In this document: piece after piece, positions 55,723 to 64,000 of the stretch
Layout: the number at the start of each line of letters is the position of its first letter
Position numbering within the stretch: position 1 is the stretch's first letter
Assembly: GCA_001602925.1 (NCBI GenBank)
Contig: LUZT01000005.1
Location: 310,001-374,000, forward strand
Direction: 5' to 3'
Source of the DNA: Chlorobiales bacterium Clorobi_01
GTDB taxonomy: Bacteria > Bacteroidota > Chlorobiia > Chlorobiales > Chlorobiaceae
DNA length: 64,000 nucleotides
Program-made: the position numbers and the translations under genes
The notes under the pieces: generated by a model
Databases searched by the model: none
Seen by the model: only the letters and a program-made list of their open reading frames with translations
Told to the model about the DNA's origin: nothing

Positions 55723-56538
55723 TCAGCGGCGGGGATGACAGATCGCGCCGTACAGCTCGGGCCGCCGGTCGGCGAAAATATCGTTGAACTCGTTGAAGCT
55801 CTTGTCGCGGCATGATCGTGGATCGATCTCCGCCAGCAGCACCCGGTCGTTGTCAGCGTCGGCAAGTGCGACCGTCTCTCCGTAAGGATCGTACACCGCC
55901 GAACACCCCTTGAACAGCAGCGTCTCATCACCCCTCGTTTCAGTACCGCACCGATTGGCCACGGCGACGTACAGTTTGTTCTCGATAGCGCGAGCGGGCA
56001 TCACCTTGCGCCATGCATCGGTGACAAGGTTGGACGGGCAGGCAATGAGGTCGGCCCCGCCGAGGGCCAGCACCCGCGAAGCCTCCGGGAAGCGCCAGTC
56101 ATAGCAAAGCATGATGCCGATTGAAATGTCGAGCCGCTCGTCGCGGATCACCGGAAAGCCGGTGTCGCCCAGCTCGAACACGAAGCGCTCCTTGTAGAAA
56201 AGATGAGACTTGCGGTAAACGAGCGGGTCAGCGACGCCGGGCCGGAACACGAACACCGAATTGTAGAACAACCCACCCGCCCCTTCGGGCAATCCGGCGA
56301 TGATGATCGCCTTTTTCGCATCGGCGAGGCGCTGGAAAACAGCGCACGCCACGCCGTCCGGCGCTTCGGCGAGCGGCGCAAGCTCCTCGCGCGACACGAA
56401 GAAATAGCCGCTCGTGCACAGCTCCGGCAGCACGACAATGTCCGCTTCGACCGGATCGAGCAAACTCCGGATCGCTTCGAGATTCGCCTGGCGCTCCCCG
56501 AGACGTGGCGTAAACTGGACGGTGGCGAGACGGATCAT
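55723..56538 (-). CDS. Carbon-nitrogen hydrolase (nitrilase superfamily)
   Basis: 271 residues. The catalytic triad is visible as E39 ([10 protein letters not shown]), K110 ([15 protein letters not shown]) and C145 ([11 protein letters not shown]). The C-terminal region ([20 protein letters not shown]) is typical of bacterial CN-hydrolases that act on omega-amides or N-carbamyl compounds. The substrate is unknown. The start overlaps the flippase stop by 4 bases, so translation is coupled. It converges with the DUF4405-like gene, with 16 bases between the stops. Confidence 0.9.
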   Translation of the reverse strand: MIRLATVQFTPRLGERQANLEAIRSLLDPVEADIVVLPELCTSGYFFVSREELAPLAEAPDGVACAVFQRLADAKKAIIIAGLPEGAGGLFYNSVFVFRPGVADPLVYRKSHLFYKERFVFELGDTGFPVIRDERLDISIGIMLCYDWRFPEASRVLALGGADLIACPSNLVTDAWRKVMPARAIENKLYVAVANRCGTETRGDETLLFKGCSAVYDPYGETVALADADNDRVLLAEIDPRSCRDKSFNEFNDIFADRRPELYGAICHPRR

Positions 56539-58079
56539 CGGCTACCGGAACTTCCCGCCGGACGCAATTTTCTCTGCACCATCCTCACGACAGCCGACGC
56601 CTCGTTGCGGAAAATGAGCACGCCGAGAGCAAGATAAAGCAGTACGATCAGCAGTTTCACCATCATCGCGAGCAGGCCGCGGATGCCGAAGCCGGCAAGC
56701 CAGACGAGCAGGTCGTCATGCCATACTGCGAACGCCAGCCCGGCACCGAGCAAGAGTGACAAACGGCCCCAGTCATAGTTGATCGGATAAAACCTCACCG
56801 AGTACCACCCCATGCAGAGGCACATCACCGCCGTACCGAGCAGAATCGCCACCGCCGCGCCATCCATGCCGCCAAGCGGAATCAGAATCCAGCACCCGAG
56901 CGTCGTCACGGCGGCTCCCGCGAAGGTCACGACCGGCAGATATTTGGTTTTGCCGGTAATCAGAATACCTGCCGACAGGTTGGTTGAAATCATGTCGAAC
57001 ACGTAACTGAAAAAGATCCACGGCAGAATCGACATGCCCATCCAGTATTTCGGCGGCAGGAGATAGAGCTTGCCGCCCCAGTGATATCGCACCAGGTCGG
57101 GAACGAAAAAGGTGCAGGCCACCGCGAGCACAATCACCACAATGCCCGAAAGGTTCATCACCTGCTTGAAGAGCGGCCTGGCTTCGGGATCGTCAGCGTG
57201 TTGCAGGAAAAACGGCTGCCAGGCGAAGCGGAAAATCTGGATGAACATCTGGAGCGCCACGCCGAACGCCGCCACCCGACCGTAGATACCGGTGATATCC
57301 GAAGCCTGGAACCCCGCGCCATACAGGCGGTCGATGTCCTGCTGCGGAATGCGGATCAGGAGATTCCGGTCGATCAGGTGGATGAGCAGGCCAGCGATGC
57401 CGGTCGGCACGTAGGGTAGGCCGATGCCGAGCAACTGCCGGTACATGCCGGACGAGAACGTGGGTTTGAGATTTTTGAGTACCGGCAGAATGAACAGCAG
57501 GCTGACCACCGAGCCGAGCGCCTCGCCGATGAACACGCCGGAAAGACCCGCATGAAGTCCGAGGATGAGCACAAAGGTGCTGATGACGCCGCCGACCACG
57601 CCCATCACCTTGGCCAGCGCAAACGGGATCGCCTTGCGCTTCAGCCGAAGTTCGGCAAATGGCACGACGAGCAGCGTATCGAGAAACAGGATCGCGGCGG
57701 CGTAACGGATGAACACCCCAGACTCCGGTGCGAGTCCGATGGCTACGGCAATCGACGGCGCAAAGAGCAGCATCAGCGCCGAAAAAAGGATTGAGGTAAC
57801 AAAGAGGCTGAAAAAAGCCGTCGAAAACAGCGGACGTTCATCCTCGTTCCGTTTGATGGCGTCGGAGGCGACCTTCAGGTAAGAGGTTTCGAGACCGTAG
57901 GTGAAAATGACGTTCGCCAGGGCGATGTTGGCATAAACCACCGCCTGGATGCCATTATCGAAGGTGGTCAGCTTGTTGGCGTAAAGCGGAACAAGAACGT
58001 AGTTAAGACTGCGGGCCAGAATGGTGCTCGCGCCGTAGATGACCGTATCCTTCGCGAGAAGCTTGAGTTTGGAGAACAT
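56535..58079 (-). CDS. Polysaccharide flippase of the Wzx/MOP family
   Basis: 514 residues, about 12-14 membrane helices. The start [26 protein letters not shown] is characteristic of Wzx-type oligosaccharide flippases. Later segments with [27 protein letters not shown] support this. It moves undecaprenyl-linked glycans to the periplasmic face. The substrate may use rhamnose or mannose made by the rfb/manC cluster elsewhere in the window (inference). It is the second gene of a three-gene minus-strand unit; the small membrane protein lies 24 bases upstream and the nitrilase overlaps by 4 bases. Confidence 0.88.
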   Translation of the reverse strand: MFSKLKLLAKDTVIYGASTILARSLNYVLVPLYANKLTTFDNGIQAVVYANIALANVIFTYGLETSYLKVASDAIKRNEDERPLFSTAFFSLFVTSILFSALMLLFAPSIAVAIGLAPESGVFIRYAAAILFLDTLLVVPFAELRLKRKAIPFALAKVMGVVGGVISTFVLILGLHAGLSGVFIGEALGSVVSLLFILPVLKNLKPTFSSGMYRQLLGIGLPYVPTGIAGLLIHLIDRNLLIRIPQQDIDRLYGAGFQASDITGIYGRVAAFGVALQMFIQIFRFAWQPFFLQHADDPEARPLFKQVMNLSGIVVIVLAVACTFFVPDLVRYHWGGKLYLLPPKYWMGMSILPWIFFSYVFDMISTNLSAGILITGKTKYLPVVTFAGAAVTTLGCWILIPLGGMDGAAVAILLGTAVMCLCMGWYSVRFYPINYDWGRLSLLLGAGLAFAVWHDDLLVWLAGFGIRGLLAMMVKLLIVLLYLALGVLIFRNEASAVVRMVQRKLRPAGSSGSR

Positions 58080-58103
58080 CCGTTGGGTTGCTGGAGGTCG
58101 CGG

Positions 58104-58451
58104 TCAGTTCTTGCCGGTCGCCGGGCCAGTCGAGCCGTTGGTTTTGGCTGCCTCCGCTTTCTGCTGCCGGACGGCGTCCATATCGACCTGGAACTTGCCA
58201 TCCTTCTGGATAACGGGAATCTTGGAGATCACCTCGCGCAGATGCGCCTGTGCTTCGGCCTGCTGTTGCTTCATCTTTTCGAGCTCTTCACCCGTCAGAC
58301 CGACCGGATTGTCCTTGTCAATCAGGCTATCCTTGAACGATTCGATCTCCATGTTCTGCTCCATCTTCATATGATTGACGAACTTGGAAAGAAAATACAT
58401 GAGCAGAAAAAAGACCGACAGAGCAAATCCGAGAATTAAAATCCAGCTCAT
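58104..58451 (-). CDS. Small protein with N-terminal membrane helix
   Basis: 115 residues. One membrane helix at about 3-25 (ILILGFALSVFFLLMYFLSKF) is followed by a polar region with a Gln/Glu/Lys coiled coil (LEKMKQQQAEAQAHLREVIS) and a Gly/Ser/Thr/Lys tail. No named family is recognised. It is the first gene of a unit with the flippase (24 bases). It might help the flippase or polymer export, but this is only context. Confidence 0.6.
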   Translation of the reverse strand: MSWILILGFALSVFFLLMYFLSKFVNHMKMEQNMEIESFKDSLIDKDNPVGLTGEELEKMKQQQAEAQAHLREVISKIPVIQKDGKFQVDMDAVRQQKAEAAKTNGSTGPATGKN

Positions 58452-58668
58452 AATCCGCAGGTTATGGTTAGCATGAACAGTTTCCGGGAACAGAAAAGAG
58501 CCGTCACGTTACGACACACCCGTTCGCAACAGGCCGAAACAACTTTCGCCCGGGCTTTGAAAATATCATGAATTTTCCGGATTATAGCGCGAATATCGGA
58601 TTAAAAATGAATATTTCCAGCTTTTGGCGGCGAACCGGATCGCCGCTGCCGAAACCACACGAGCAACG

Positions 58669-59640
58669 ATGAAAGAACAAGCAACCAGCACGCAGGAGGG
58701 CAAGGGCATCCTTCTGCAGGAAGCCCAAGCCATCCGCCTGATGAGCGAGCGGCTGGACGAGAACTTTTCCAGAGCAATCGATCTGATGCTCGCCTGCACA
58801 GGCAAGATCATCATCTCCGGCATGGGCAAATCGGGCATCATCGGCCAGAAGATCGCGGCGACGCTCTCATCGACCGGCACCACGGCGATTTTCCTCCATC
58901 CGGCGGAAGCAGCGCACGGCGACCTCGGCGTGGTTTCGGAGGGCGACACGGTCATCTGCCTTTCCAAAAGCGGCATGACCGAGGAGCTGAACTTCATCCT
59001 CCCGGCGCTCCGGGAGCGGAAGGCGACCATCATCGCCTTCACCGGCAACCCTCGTTCCTACCTCGCGATGAACGCCGACGTGGTGCTCGACACCGGCGTC
59101 GAGCAGGAGGCGTGCCCTTACGACCTCGCGCCAACCAGCTCGACCACGGCGATGCTCGCGATGGGCGACGCGCTGGCGATCTGCCTCATGAAAAAGAAGA
59201 ACTTCACCGACCAGGAATTCGCCCTCACCCACCCCAAAGGCTCGCTCGGCAAACAGCTGACGATGCGGGTCGGCGACGTGATGGCCACCGGCGATGCCCT
59301 GCCCGTCGTCAGCGAAGATGCAATGCTCTCAGACCTGATCCTCGAAATGACCTCCAAGCGCTACGGCGTCAGTGGCGTCGTGGATGCAGAGGGCAAGCTC
59401 ACCGGCATCTTCACCGACGGCGACTTGCGGCGACTGGTGCAGACCGGCGAGTCATTTCTCGACAAAAAAGCGGTCGAGGTGATGACCCCCAACCCGAAAA
59501 CCGTCACCACCGACATGAAGGCCAAAGCCTGCCTCGAACTTCTCGAAACCCACCGCATCACCCAGCTTATGGTGTGTGATGAAAAGCGCTGTCCGGTGGG
59601 GATCGTGCACATTCACGATCTGGTGACGCTGGGGTTGTAG
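58669..59640 (+). CDS. kdsD: D-arabinose-5-phosphate isomerase KdsD
   Basis: 323 residues from the ATG at 58669; the frame is open to a TTG at 58624. The N-terminal SIS domain has G51-M-G-K54-S-G-I-I-G-Q and STGTTAIFLHPAEAAHGDLG. The C-terminal pair of CBS domains follows (VMATGDALPVVSEDAMLSDLI and VEVMTPNPKTVTTDMKAKA). It converts ribulose-5-P to arabinose-5-P for Kdo synthesis. Together with lpxB it indicates a Kdo-containing lipopolysaccharide. It has its own upstream region of about 217 bases to the divergent small membrane protein gene, and a strong terminator. Confidence 0.94.
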   Translation: MKEQATSTQEGKGILLQEAQAIRLMSERLDENFSRAIDLMLACTGKIIISGMGKSGIIGQKIAATLSSTGTTAIFLHPAEAAHGDLGVVSEGDTVICLSKSGMTEELNFILPALRERKATIIAFTGNPRSYLAMNADVVLDTGVEQEACPYDLAPTSSTTAMLAMGDALAICLMKKKNFTDQEFALTHPKGSLGKQLTMRVGDVMATGDALPVVSEDAMLSDLILEMTSKRYGVSGVVDAEGKLTGIFTDGDLRRLVQTGESFLDKKAVEVMTPNPKTVTTDMKAKACLELLETHRITQLMVCDEKRCPVGIVHIHDLVTLGL

Positions 59641-59686
59641 TTTTTCTCAGATCCGTCTGATTCTGACTGATCTGTCTCCCACCAAT

Positions 59687-59714
59687 AAAAAGAGCGCTCG
59701 AAAGCGCTCTTTTT
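59687..59714. terminator. Bidirectional terminator between kdsD and sucD
   Basis: The 12-base stem AAAAAGAGCGCT/AGCGCTCTTTTT has a CGAA loop and lies between convergent stops at 59640 and 59739. Confidence 0.92.
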
Positions 59715-59738
59715 ATTTTGTAACTGGACCGAAAGCCA

Positions 59739-60641
59739 TCAGGCTCTACCGAGTGCTTTCAGCATCGCTTCGCCGATGTCGGCGGGGTTTTCGACGACCT
59801 TGATACCTGCGGCTTCCATTGCCTTGATCTTCTCTTCGGCGGTGCCTTTGCCTCCGGAGACGATGGCTCCGGCGTGGCCCATGCGGCGTCCGGGAGGGGC
59901 GGTGCGACCTGCGATGAAGCCGACGACCGGTTTCTTGAAATATTTCCTGATGTACTCGGCGGCCTCCTCTTCGGCACTGCCGCCGATTTCGCCGATCATG
60001 ACGAGGCCTTCGGTGTCGTCATCCTTGGCGAACAGCTTGACGGCGTCGAGAAAGCGAGTGCCGATGATCGGGTCGCCGCCGATACCGATGCAGGTGGACT
60101 GGCCGAGGCCGACTTCGGTGAGCTGGTGCACCGCTTCGTAAGTCAAAGTTCCGCTGCGCGAGACGACGCCGATGGTGCCTTTTTTGTGGATGAAACCCGG
60201 CATGATGCCGACTTTGGCTTCGCCGGGGGTGATAACGCCGGGGCAGTTCGGGCCAACCAGCACTGCACCTTTCTCCTGCACGAAGCTGTAGGCTTTCATC
60301 ATGTCATTGACCGGAATGCCTTCGGTGATGCAGATGATGACCTTCAGTCCTGCAGCGGCAGCTTCCATGATGGCGTCTGCGGCGAACGGCGCAGGCACGA
60401 AAATCACCGTCGCGTTGGCTTCGGCCTTTTCGACAGCCTCCTTCACGGTGTCGAACACCGGAACCGGGCGGCAGAATTGATCTTTTTCGTTGCCGTTATA
60501 GAGAATACCGCCCTTTCCGGGGGTAACGCCAGCGACGACATTGGTGCCATACTCCAGAATCTGCGAGGTATGGAAAGTGCCCTCACCGCCAGTAATTCCC
60601 TGGACGACCAGGCGGGTATCTTTATTGACCAGTACGCTCAT
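59739..60641 (-). CDS. sucD: Succinate-CoA ligase (or related) alpha subunit
   Basis: 300 residues from the ATG at 60641; an upstream in-frame Met would add 20 residues without family support. [39 protein letters not shown] is the CoA-binding region. [19 protein letters not shown], then [31 protein letters not shown] with the phosphohistidine, mark SucD. It acts in the reductive TCA cycle, activating succinate to succinyl-CoA before reductive carboxylation, which is central to carbon fixation in green sulfur bacteria. The beta subunit is not adjacent. It lies 36 bases after gatA. Confidence 0.94.
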   Translation of the reverse strand: MSVLVNKDTRLVVQGITGGEGTFHTSQILEYGTNVVAGVTPGKGGILYNGNEKDQFCRPVPVFDTVKEAVEKAEANATVIFVPAPFAADAIMEAAAAGLKVIICITEGIPVNDMMKAYSFVQEKGAVLVGPNCPGVITPGEAKVGIMPGFIHKKGTIGVVSRSGTLTYEAVHQLTEVGLGQSTCIGIGGDPIIGTRFLDAVKLFAKDDDTEGLVMIGEIGGSAEEEAAEYIRKYFKKPVVGFIAGRTAPPGRRMGHAGAIVSGGKGTAEEKIKAMEAAGIKVVENPADIGEAMLKALGRA

Positions 60642-60676
60642 ATGCCGATATTCGTTTTGGTGATGAAAAAAAACCG

Positions 60677-62122
60677 TCAGTTGGACGGAGCTGTCTGACA
60701 CAAGGTCTGGAGATGGCGTGCGATGCCGAGCATCTTGCCCTCCTCGAAAAAGTTGCAGATCAGGTGAACGCCAACCGGCAGGCCAAGGCTGTCAAAGCCG
60801 ACCGGCACGCTGATGGCGGGCATTCCGACGATGCTGGCCGGAACAGTGAAAACATCGGCCAGGTACATTTCGAGCGGGTTGTCCATCTTGTCACCAATGC
60901 CGAAAGGCGGAAAGGGTGAGGTCGGCCCGAAGATCACATCGACCTTTTCGAACGCTTCGCGATACTTGTCCTGGAAAACGCGGCGTACCTGCTGCGCTTT
61001 TTTGTAGTAGGTGTCGTAATAGCCCGCCGAGAGCACGTAGGTGCCGAGCATGATGCGACGCTTGACCTCCGCGCCGAATCCCTCGGTGCGCGAGTTCACG
61101 TACATGCTCGAAAGGTCGGGCGAATCGGGAGAACGGTAGCCGTAGCGTGCGCCGTCGAACCGTGCGAGGTTCGAGGAGGCTTCGGCGGTGACGAGAATGT
61201 AATAGGCCGCGATGGCGTAATCGCTCTCCGGCAGGTCGATCTCAACCAGCTCCGCGCCCGCTTCTTCGAGCTTTTTCAGCCCTGCCTTGACCACTCCGGC
61301 CACGTCGGCATTGAGACTCTCGGGGAAAAATGCGCGCGGCACGCCGATGCGCAGCCCATCGACGGAGACGTGATCCATCGCGGTGTCGTACTCCGGCACG
61401 TCGTGGTGCGACGAGGTTGCATCATGCTCGTCCTTTCCGGCAATAACACCAAGCACGAGCGCTGCGTCGTCGCAGTTGGCGGCGAGCAGGCCGATCTGGT
61501 CGAATGACGAAGCGAAGGCGACGAGGCCGTAACGCGAGATACGGCCGTAGGTTGGCTTGAGGCCAATGATGTTGCAGAAACCTGCGGGCTGGCGAACCGA
61601 ACCGCCGGTATCGGAGCCGAGCGCCACCATGGCGAGATCGTTGGCCACCGCTGCCGCCGAGCCGCCGGAGCTGCCGCCGGGCACGCGGGTTTTATCGTAG
61701 GGGTTGGGCACCGGGCCGATGGCGGAGTTCTCGTTGGAACTGCCCATCGCAAACTCGTCCATGTTGGTGCGTCCAACAAAAATGGCATCCTCGGCCTGCA
61801 TCCGCTTGATCACCGTGGCGTCATAGACGCTTTCGTAACCAGCGAGAATCTTCGAGGCACACGACAGAGGCGCCCCCTTCATGGCGATGTTGTCCTTGAT
61901 GGCAATCGGCATACCGAAAAGCGCCCCGGGCGCTTCGCCGCGCTGAAGCTTGCCGTCAAGCTCGCGGGCGCGAGCCATCGCCTCGTCATGAAACACGACG
62001 GTGAAAATATTGTCGTCGCGGCTGGAATCGATGCGCTGTAAATAATCTGAAATCACCTGCTCACAGGTTAGCTCACCTGAGAGCAGTCTGGACCTGAGGT
62101 CCTCGTAACCATGAAACTGCAC
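60677..62122 (-). CDS. gatA: Asp/Glu-tRNA amidotransferase subunit A
   Basis: 481 residues. The amidase signature is complete: [15 protein letters not shown] with the catalytic Lys, [36 protein letters not shown] with the cis-Ser and catalytic Ser. [25 protein letters not shown] is GatA-specific. With GatB and GatC it makes Gln-tRNA-Gln and Asn-tRNA-Asn from mischarged tRNAs, so gltX in this window may be non-discriminating. gatB and gatC are not adjacent. It is upstream of sucD on the same strand. Confidence 0.95.
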   Translation of the reverse strand: MQFHGYEDLRSRLLSGELTCEQVISDYLQRIDSSRDDNIFTVVFHDEAMARARELDGKLQRGEAPGALFGMPIAIKDNIAMKGAPLSCASKILAGYESVYDATVIKRMQAEDAIFVGRTNMDEFAMGSSNENSAIGPVPNPYDKTRVPGGSSGGSAAAVANDLAMVALGSDTGGSVRQPAGFCNIIGLKPTYGRISRYGLVAFASSFDQIGLLAANCDDAALVLGVIAGKDEHDATSSHHDVPEYDTAMDHVSVDGLRIGVPRAFFPESLNADVAGVVKAGLKKLEEAGAELVEIDLPESDYAIAAYYILVTAEASSNLARFDGARYGYRSPDSPDLSSMYVNSRTEGFGAEVKRRIMLGTYVLSAGYYDTYYKKAQQVRRVFQDKYREAFEKVDVIFGPTSPFPPFGIGDKMDNPLEMYLADVFTVPASIVGMPAISVPVGFDSLGLPVGVHLICNFFEEGKMLGIARHLQTLCQTAPSN

Positions 62123-62244
62123 GTTTATTCGGCTGGATTATAAATTGAAGATCGTTCATCTGCATGTTGCGGCGGGACAACAACTCCTGCGGATAGAGGG
62201 CGCTGCCGGCCGGAAGAGTCCAGGGGGCTCTGCCGCCATTAAGC

Positions 62245-62273
62245 TTGTATAATAATAAATAACTGTCTATAAT
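62245..62273 (+). promoter_or_regulatory. Candidate sigma-70 promoter for uppS-bamA
   Basis: TTGTAT (62245-62250), a 17-base spacer and a perfect TATAAT (62268-62273). The predicted start near 62280 leaves a leader of about 95 bases before uppS. It is the best-looking promoter I found in the window. Confidence 0.55.
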
Positions 62274-62376
62274 TCAATTTGATGGAGGTTGCGCGCTTCA
62301 AGGATAATAACGAACCCCCTCTAAAAGCCGCGAGTTCCGATGAACAGCATTAACCCTTGGATTTTCCTACTCTTAC

Positions 62377-63174
62377 ATGCCCCAGTGGTTCACATCGAAA
62401 TCTGATCCTGAAGATACCCGAATCCAGGAAACGCTGAAATCATCCTGCGTGCTTCCCCGACATATCAGCATCATCATGGACGGAAACGGCCGGTGGGCGA
62501 AAATCAAAGGCAAGTCGCGCATTGCAGGCCATGTGGCTGGTGTTGAATCGGTGAGAGATGTGGTCGAGGCATCCTCGCAACTCGGCATCGAAAACCTGAC
62601 GCTGTTCACCTTTTCGATCGAGAACTGGAAAAGACCGAAACCTGAAATTTCGGCCCTGATGAAGCTGCTCATCAAGGTGCTCAGAAAAGAGGCCGTGAAA
62701 CTGCTTGAAAACGATATCCGATTGGAGGTCATCGGAGATATGGAGATGATCCCCGATGACGTGCGCAAGACACTCGATGAAACCATAGAGCTGACCAGAA
62801 AAAACCGAGGCATGGCCATGACCATCGCCCTGAGCTATAGCGGAAAATGGGACATCACCCAGGCTTGTCGGCACATCGCCCTTCAGGTAAAACAGGGCTC
62901 GCTCGATCCCGAAACCATAGATGAAAATCTATTTGCTTCGTATCTTTCAACCGCATCAATGCCTGATCCTGATCTGCTGATACGAACCAGCGGTGAGTAC
63001 CGCATCAGCAACTTTATGCTCTGGCAAAACGCCTATTCCGAAATCATTTTCAGTAACACCCTTTGGCCCGATTTCCGGCGCAACGAATTGTATGAAGCCA
63101 TCCGGGAGTTTCAAAAACGCGAACGGCGGTTTGGCAAGACCAGCGAGCAACTGAAAACCAATGAAGTAGAATAA
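62377..63174 (+). CDS. uppS: Isoprenyl transferase (undecaprenyl diphosphate synthase)
   Basis: 265 residues. SIIMDGNGRWAKIKGKSRIAGH holds catalytic D35 and the diphosphate-binding Arg/Gly residues. NLTLFTFSIENWKRPKPEI and RTSGEYRISNFMLWQNAYSEIIF are the cis-prenyltransferase signatures. It condenses IPP onto farnesyl diphosphate to make the C55 carrier for peptidoglycan and surface glycans. bamA follows 35 bases later on the same strand. Confidence 0.96.
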   Translation: MPQWFTSKSDPEDTRIQETLKSSCVLPRHISIIMDGNGRWAKIKGKSRIAGHVAGVESVRDVVEASSQLGIENLTLFTFSIENWKRPKPEISALMKLLIKVLRKEAVKLLENDIRLEVIGDMEMIPDDVRKTLDETIELTRKNRGMAMTIALSYSGKWDITQACRHIALQVKQGSLDPETIDENLFASYLSTASMPDPDLLIRTSGEYRISNFMLWQNAYSEIIFSNTLWPDFRRNELYEAIREFQKRERRFGKTSEQLKTNEVE

Positions 63175-63209
63175 CACCGAACTGAACCACAGAACCAATC
63201 AGCCCTTTC

Positions 63210-64000
63210 ATGAAAACGACACCATTTCCACCAGACAGGTTATCAGCACTCCTGATTGTTCTGGCTCTGCTCAACATCCCCTCATCTTCGGTTTTCGCCA
63301 AGGCAAAGCCTTCGGCTCCGGCAAACGGATCCGTTACGGCGCGTCCGGCATCAGCCCCCATACAGGAAACCCGGACGCTCACCGTTCGCGAAATTACTTT
63401 CAGCGGACTTCAGACCATCAAGGAGTCTGAATTGCTCAAAAGCCTGCCCATCAAAATCAATGACCAGATTACTGTCCCGGGTCAGGAGATTCCCGGCGTG
63501 TTGCAATACCTTTGGAATCTGCAATATTTCAGCAATATCCAGATCGAACAAACCGATCTTGGCGGCGGCAACATCAAGCTGACCTTTGTCGTCACCGAGT
63601 TCCCTGTCCTCCAAAGCGTCGAGTTCCAGGGCAATCACAAATTCAAAACAAAGGAGTTGCTGAACACCGCCAATCTGAACCCCGGACGCCGGATAAGCAA
63701 CCAGGAGCTGTTGAACGCCGAGAACAGAATCGAAAAGCAGTATGCAGCGAAAGGCTATCTGACAGCCGGCGCGGAGTACCGCCTCCAGAATACCGGCGAG
63801 AACAAAGTCAAAGCGATCTTTACCATTCACGAAGGCAGCAAGGTTGTCATCGAAAAAATCAGATTCCACGGCAATACAGCTTTCAAAGAGGGCAAACTCC
63901 GGGGAGTTCTCAAAGAGACCACGCAGAACTCATGGTGGCGAAAAATTTTCGGACAGCCCAAACTCGACAAGGACAAGTTCGAGGAGGACAAGAACCTGCT
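63210..64000 (+). CDS. bamA: BamA outer membrane assembly protein, N-terminal part
   Basis: The first 263 codons are present; the gene runs off the right edge. A signal peptide is clear (Lys-rich start, hydrophobic core at about 12-24, cleavage near FA-K). After a Pro/Ala-rich linker, at least two POTRA domains are visible. One has REITFSGLQTIKESELLKSL and YLWNLQYFSNIQIEQTD. The next has QSVEFQGNHKFKTKELLNTA and the EKQYAAKGYLTAGA pattern, and a third starts IEKIRFHGNTAFKEGKLRGV. BamA folds beta-barrel proteins into the outer membrane. The uppS-bamA order matches that of related phyla, where ompH/skp-like genes often follow; those would lie beyond the window. Confidence 0.94.
   Translation, partial: MKTTPFPPDRLSALLIVLALLNIPSSSVFAKAKPSAPANGSVTARPASAPIQETRTLTVREITFSGLQTIKESELLKSLPIKINDQITVPGQEIPGVLQYLWNLQYFSNIQIEQTDLGGGNIKLTFVVTEFPVLQSVEFQGNHKFKTKELLNTANLNPGRRISNQELLNAENRIEKQYAAKGYLTAGAEYRLQNTGENKVKAIFTIHEGSKVVIEKIRFHGNTAFKEGKLRGVLKETTQNSWWRKIFGQPKLDKDKFEEDKNL

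Noticed and set aside
62340-62405. A roughly 20-codon frame overlapping the uppS start that could be a leader peptide
   Set aside because: It has no clear ribosome binding site and no regulatory codon run or attenuator hairpin.
1-64000. CRISPR array, prophage, insertion sequence or rRNA operon
   Set aside because: I saw no regularly spaced repeats, transposase, integrase, phage structural genes or rRNA sequence. The gene content is ordinary chromosomal core.

Overview
This window comes from a green sulfur bacterium (Chlorobiaceae), most likely a Chlorobaculum close to C. tepidum. The evidence is a Rieske/cytochrome b pair with no cytochrome c1 or f gene, lying beside a CrtC-type chlorobactene hydratase; a CrtU-type carotenoid desaturase/methyltransferase with a Rieske module inside the FAD enzyme; a small protein that resembles chlorosome envelope proteins; and a GC-rich, densely packed chromosome. 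The species call rests on protein families and on remembered gene order, not on a database search.

Region by region. 1-3.6 kb: the C-terminal part of an MlaD/MCE lipid-transport protein, a serine hydrolase, and crtU on the opposite strand. 3.7-9.4 kb: queG, a DUF456 membrane protein, purH facing purN, queE and a polyprenyl-phosphate-type glycosyltransferase. 9.4-14.5 kb: nfo, ftsX, tRNA-Ala(GGC), a membrane protein, purF and a DksA-like factor with a degenerate zinc finger. 14.5-23.4 kb (all minus): ileS of the long eukaryote-like type, a chlorosome-like small protein, manC, and the full dTDP-rhamnose set rfbA-rfbC-rfbD-rfbB. 23.6-27.1 kb: a very large GH13-like protein. 27.2-30.6 kb (minus): petC-petB, crtC and a possible tiny Cys-rich ORF coupled to crtC. 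30.8-35.6 kb: tRNA-Phe(GAA), gltX, ftsH, a half-size TauE-like protein and an HU/IHF protein. 35.8-41.2 kb: mtaB-apt-nhaD, a coiled-coil/winged-helix-like protein and rodA. 41.3-46.2 kb: era, rpsA, cmk and ychF. 46.2-51.6 kb: murI, ispH, a multi-cluster FAD oxidoreductase, and lpxB with a small membrane protein. 51.7-55.7 kb: a phosphohexomutase, then an ECF sigma factor with a putative membrane anti-sigma, a CpxP/CnrX-like periplasmic protein and a DUF4405-like membrane protein. 55.7-62.1 kb: nitrilase, flippase, a small membrane protein, kdsD, sucD and gatA. 62.4 kb to the end: uppS and the start of bamA.

Most genes are housekeeping: purines, queuosine, translation, cell envelope and isoprenoids. 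The photosynthesis genes present are crtU, crtC, petC and petB. Envelope biogenesis is heavily represented (mla, rfb, lpxB, kdsD, uppS, bamA, rodA, murI, flippase). I see no phage, insertion sequence, CRISPR array or rRNA operon. The best candidates for something undescribed are the sigma/anti-sigma/periplasmic-sensor/repeat-protein unit at 53.2-55.7 kb, the 1147-residue GH13-like protein, and the small chlorosome-like protein at 18 kb.
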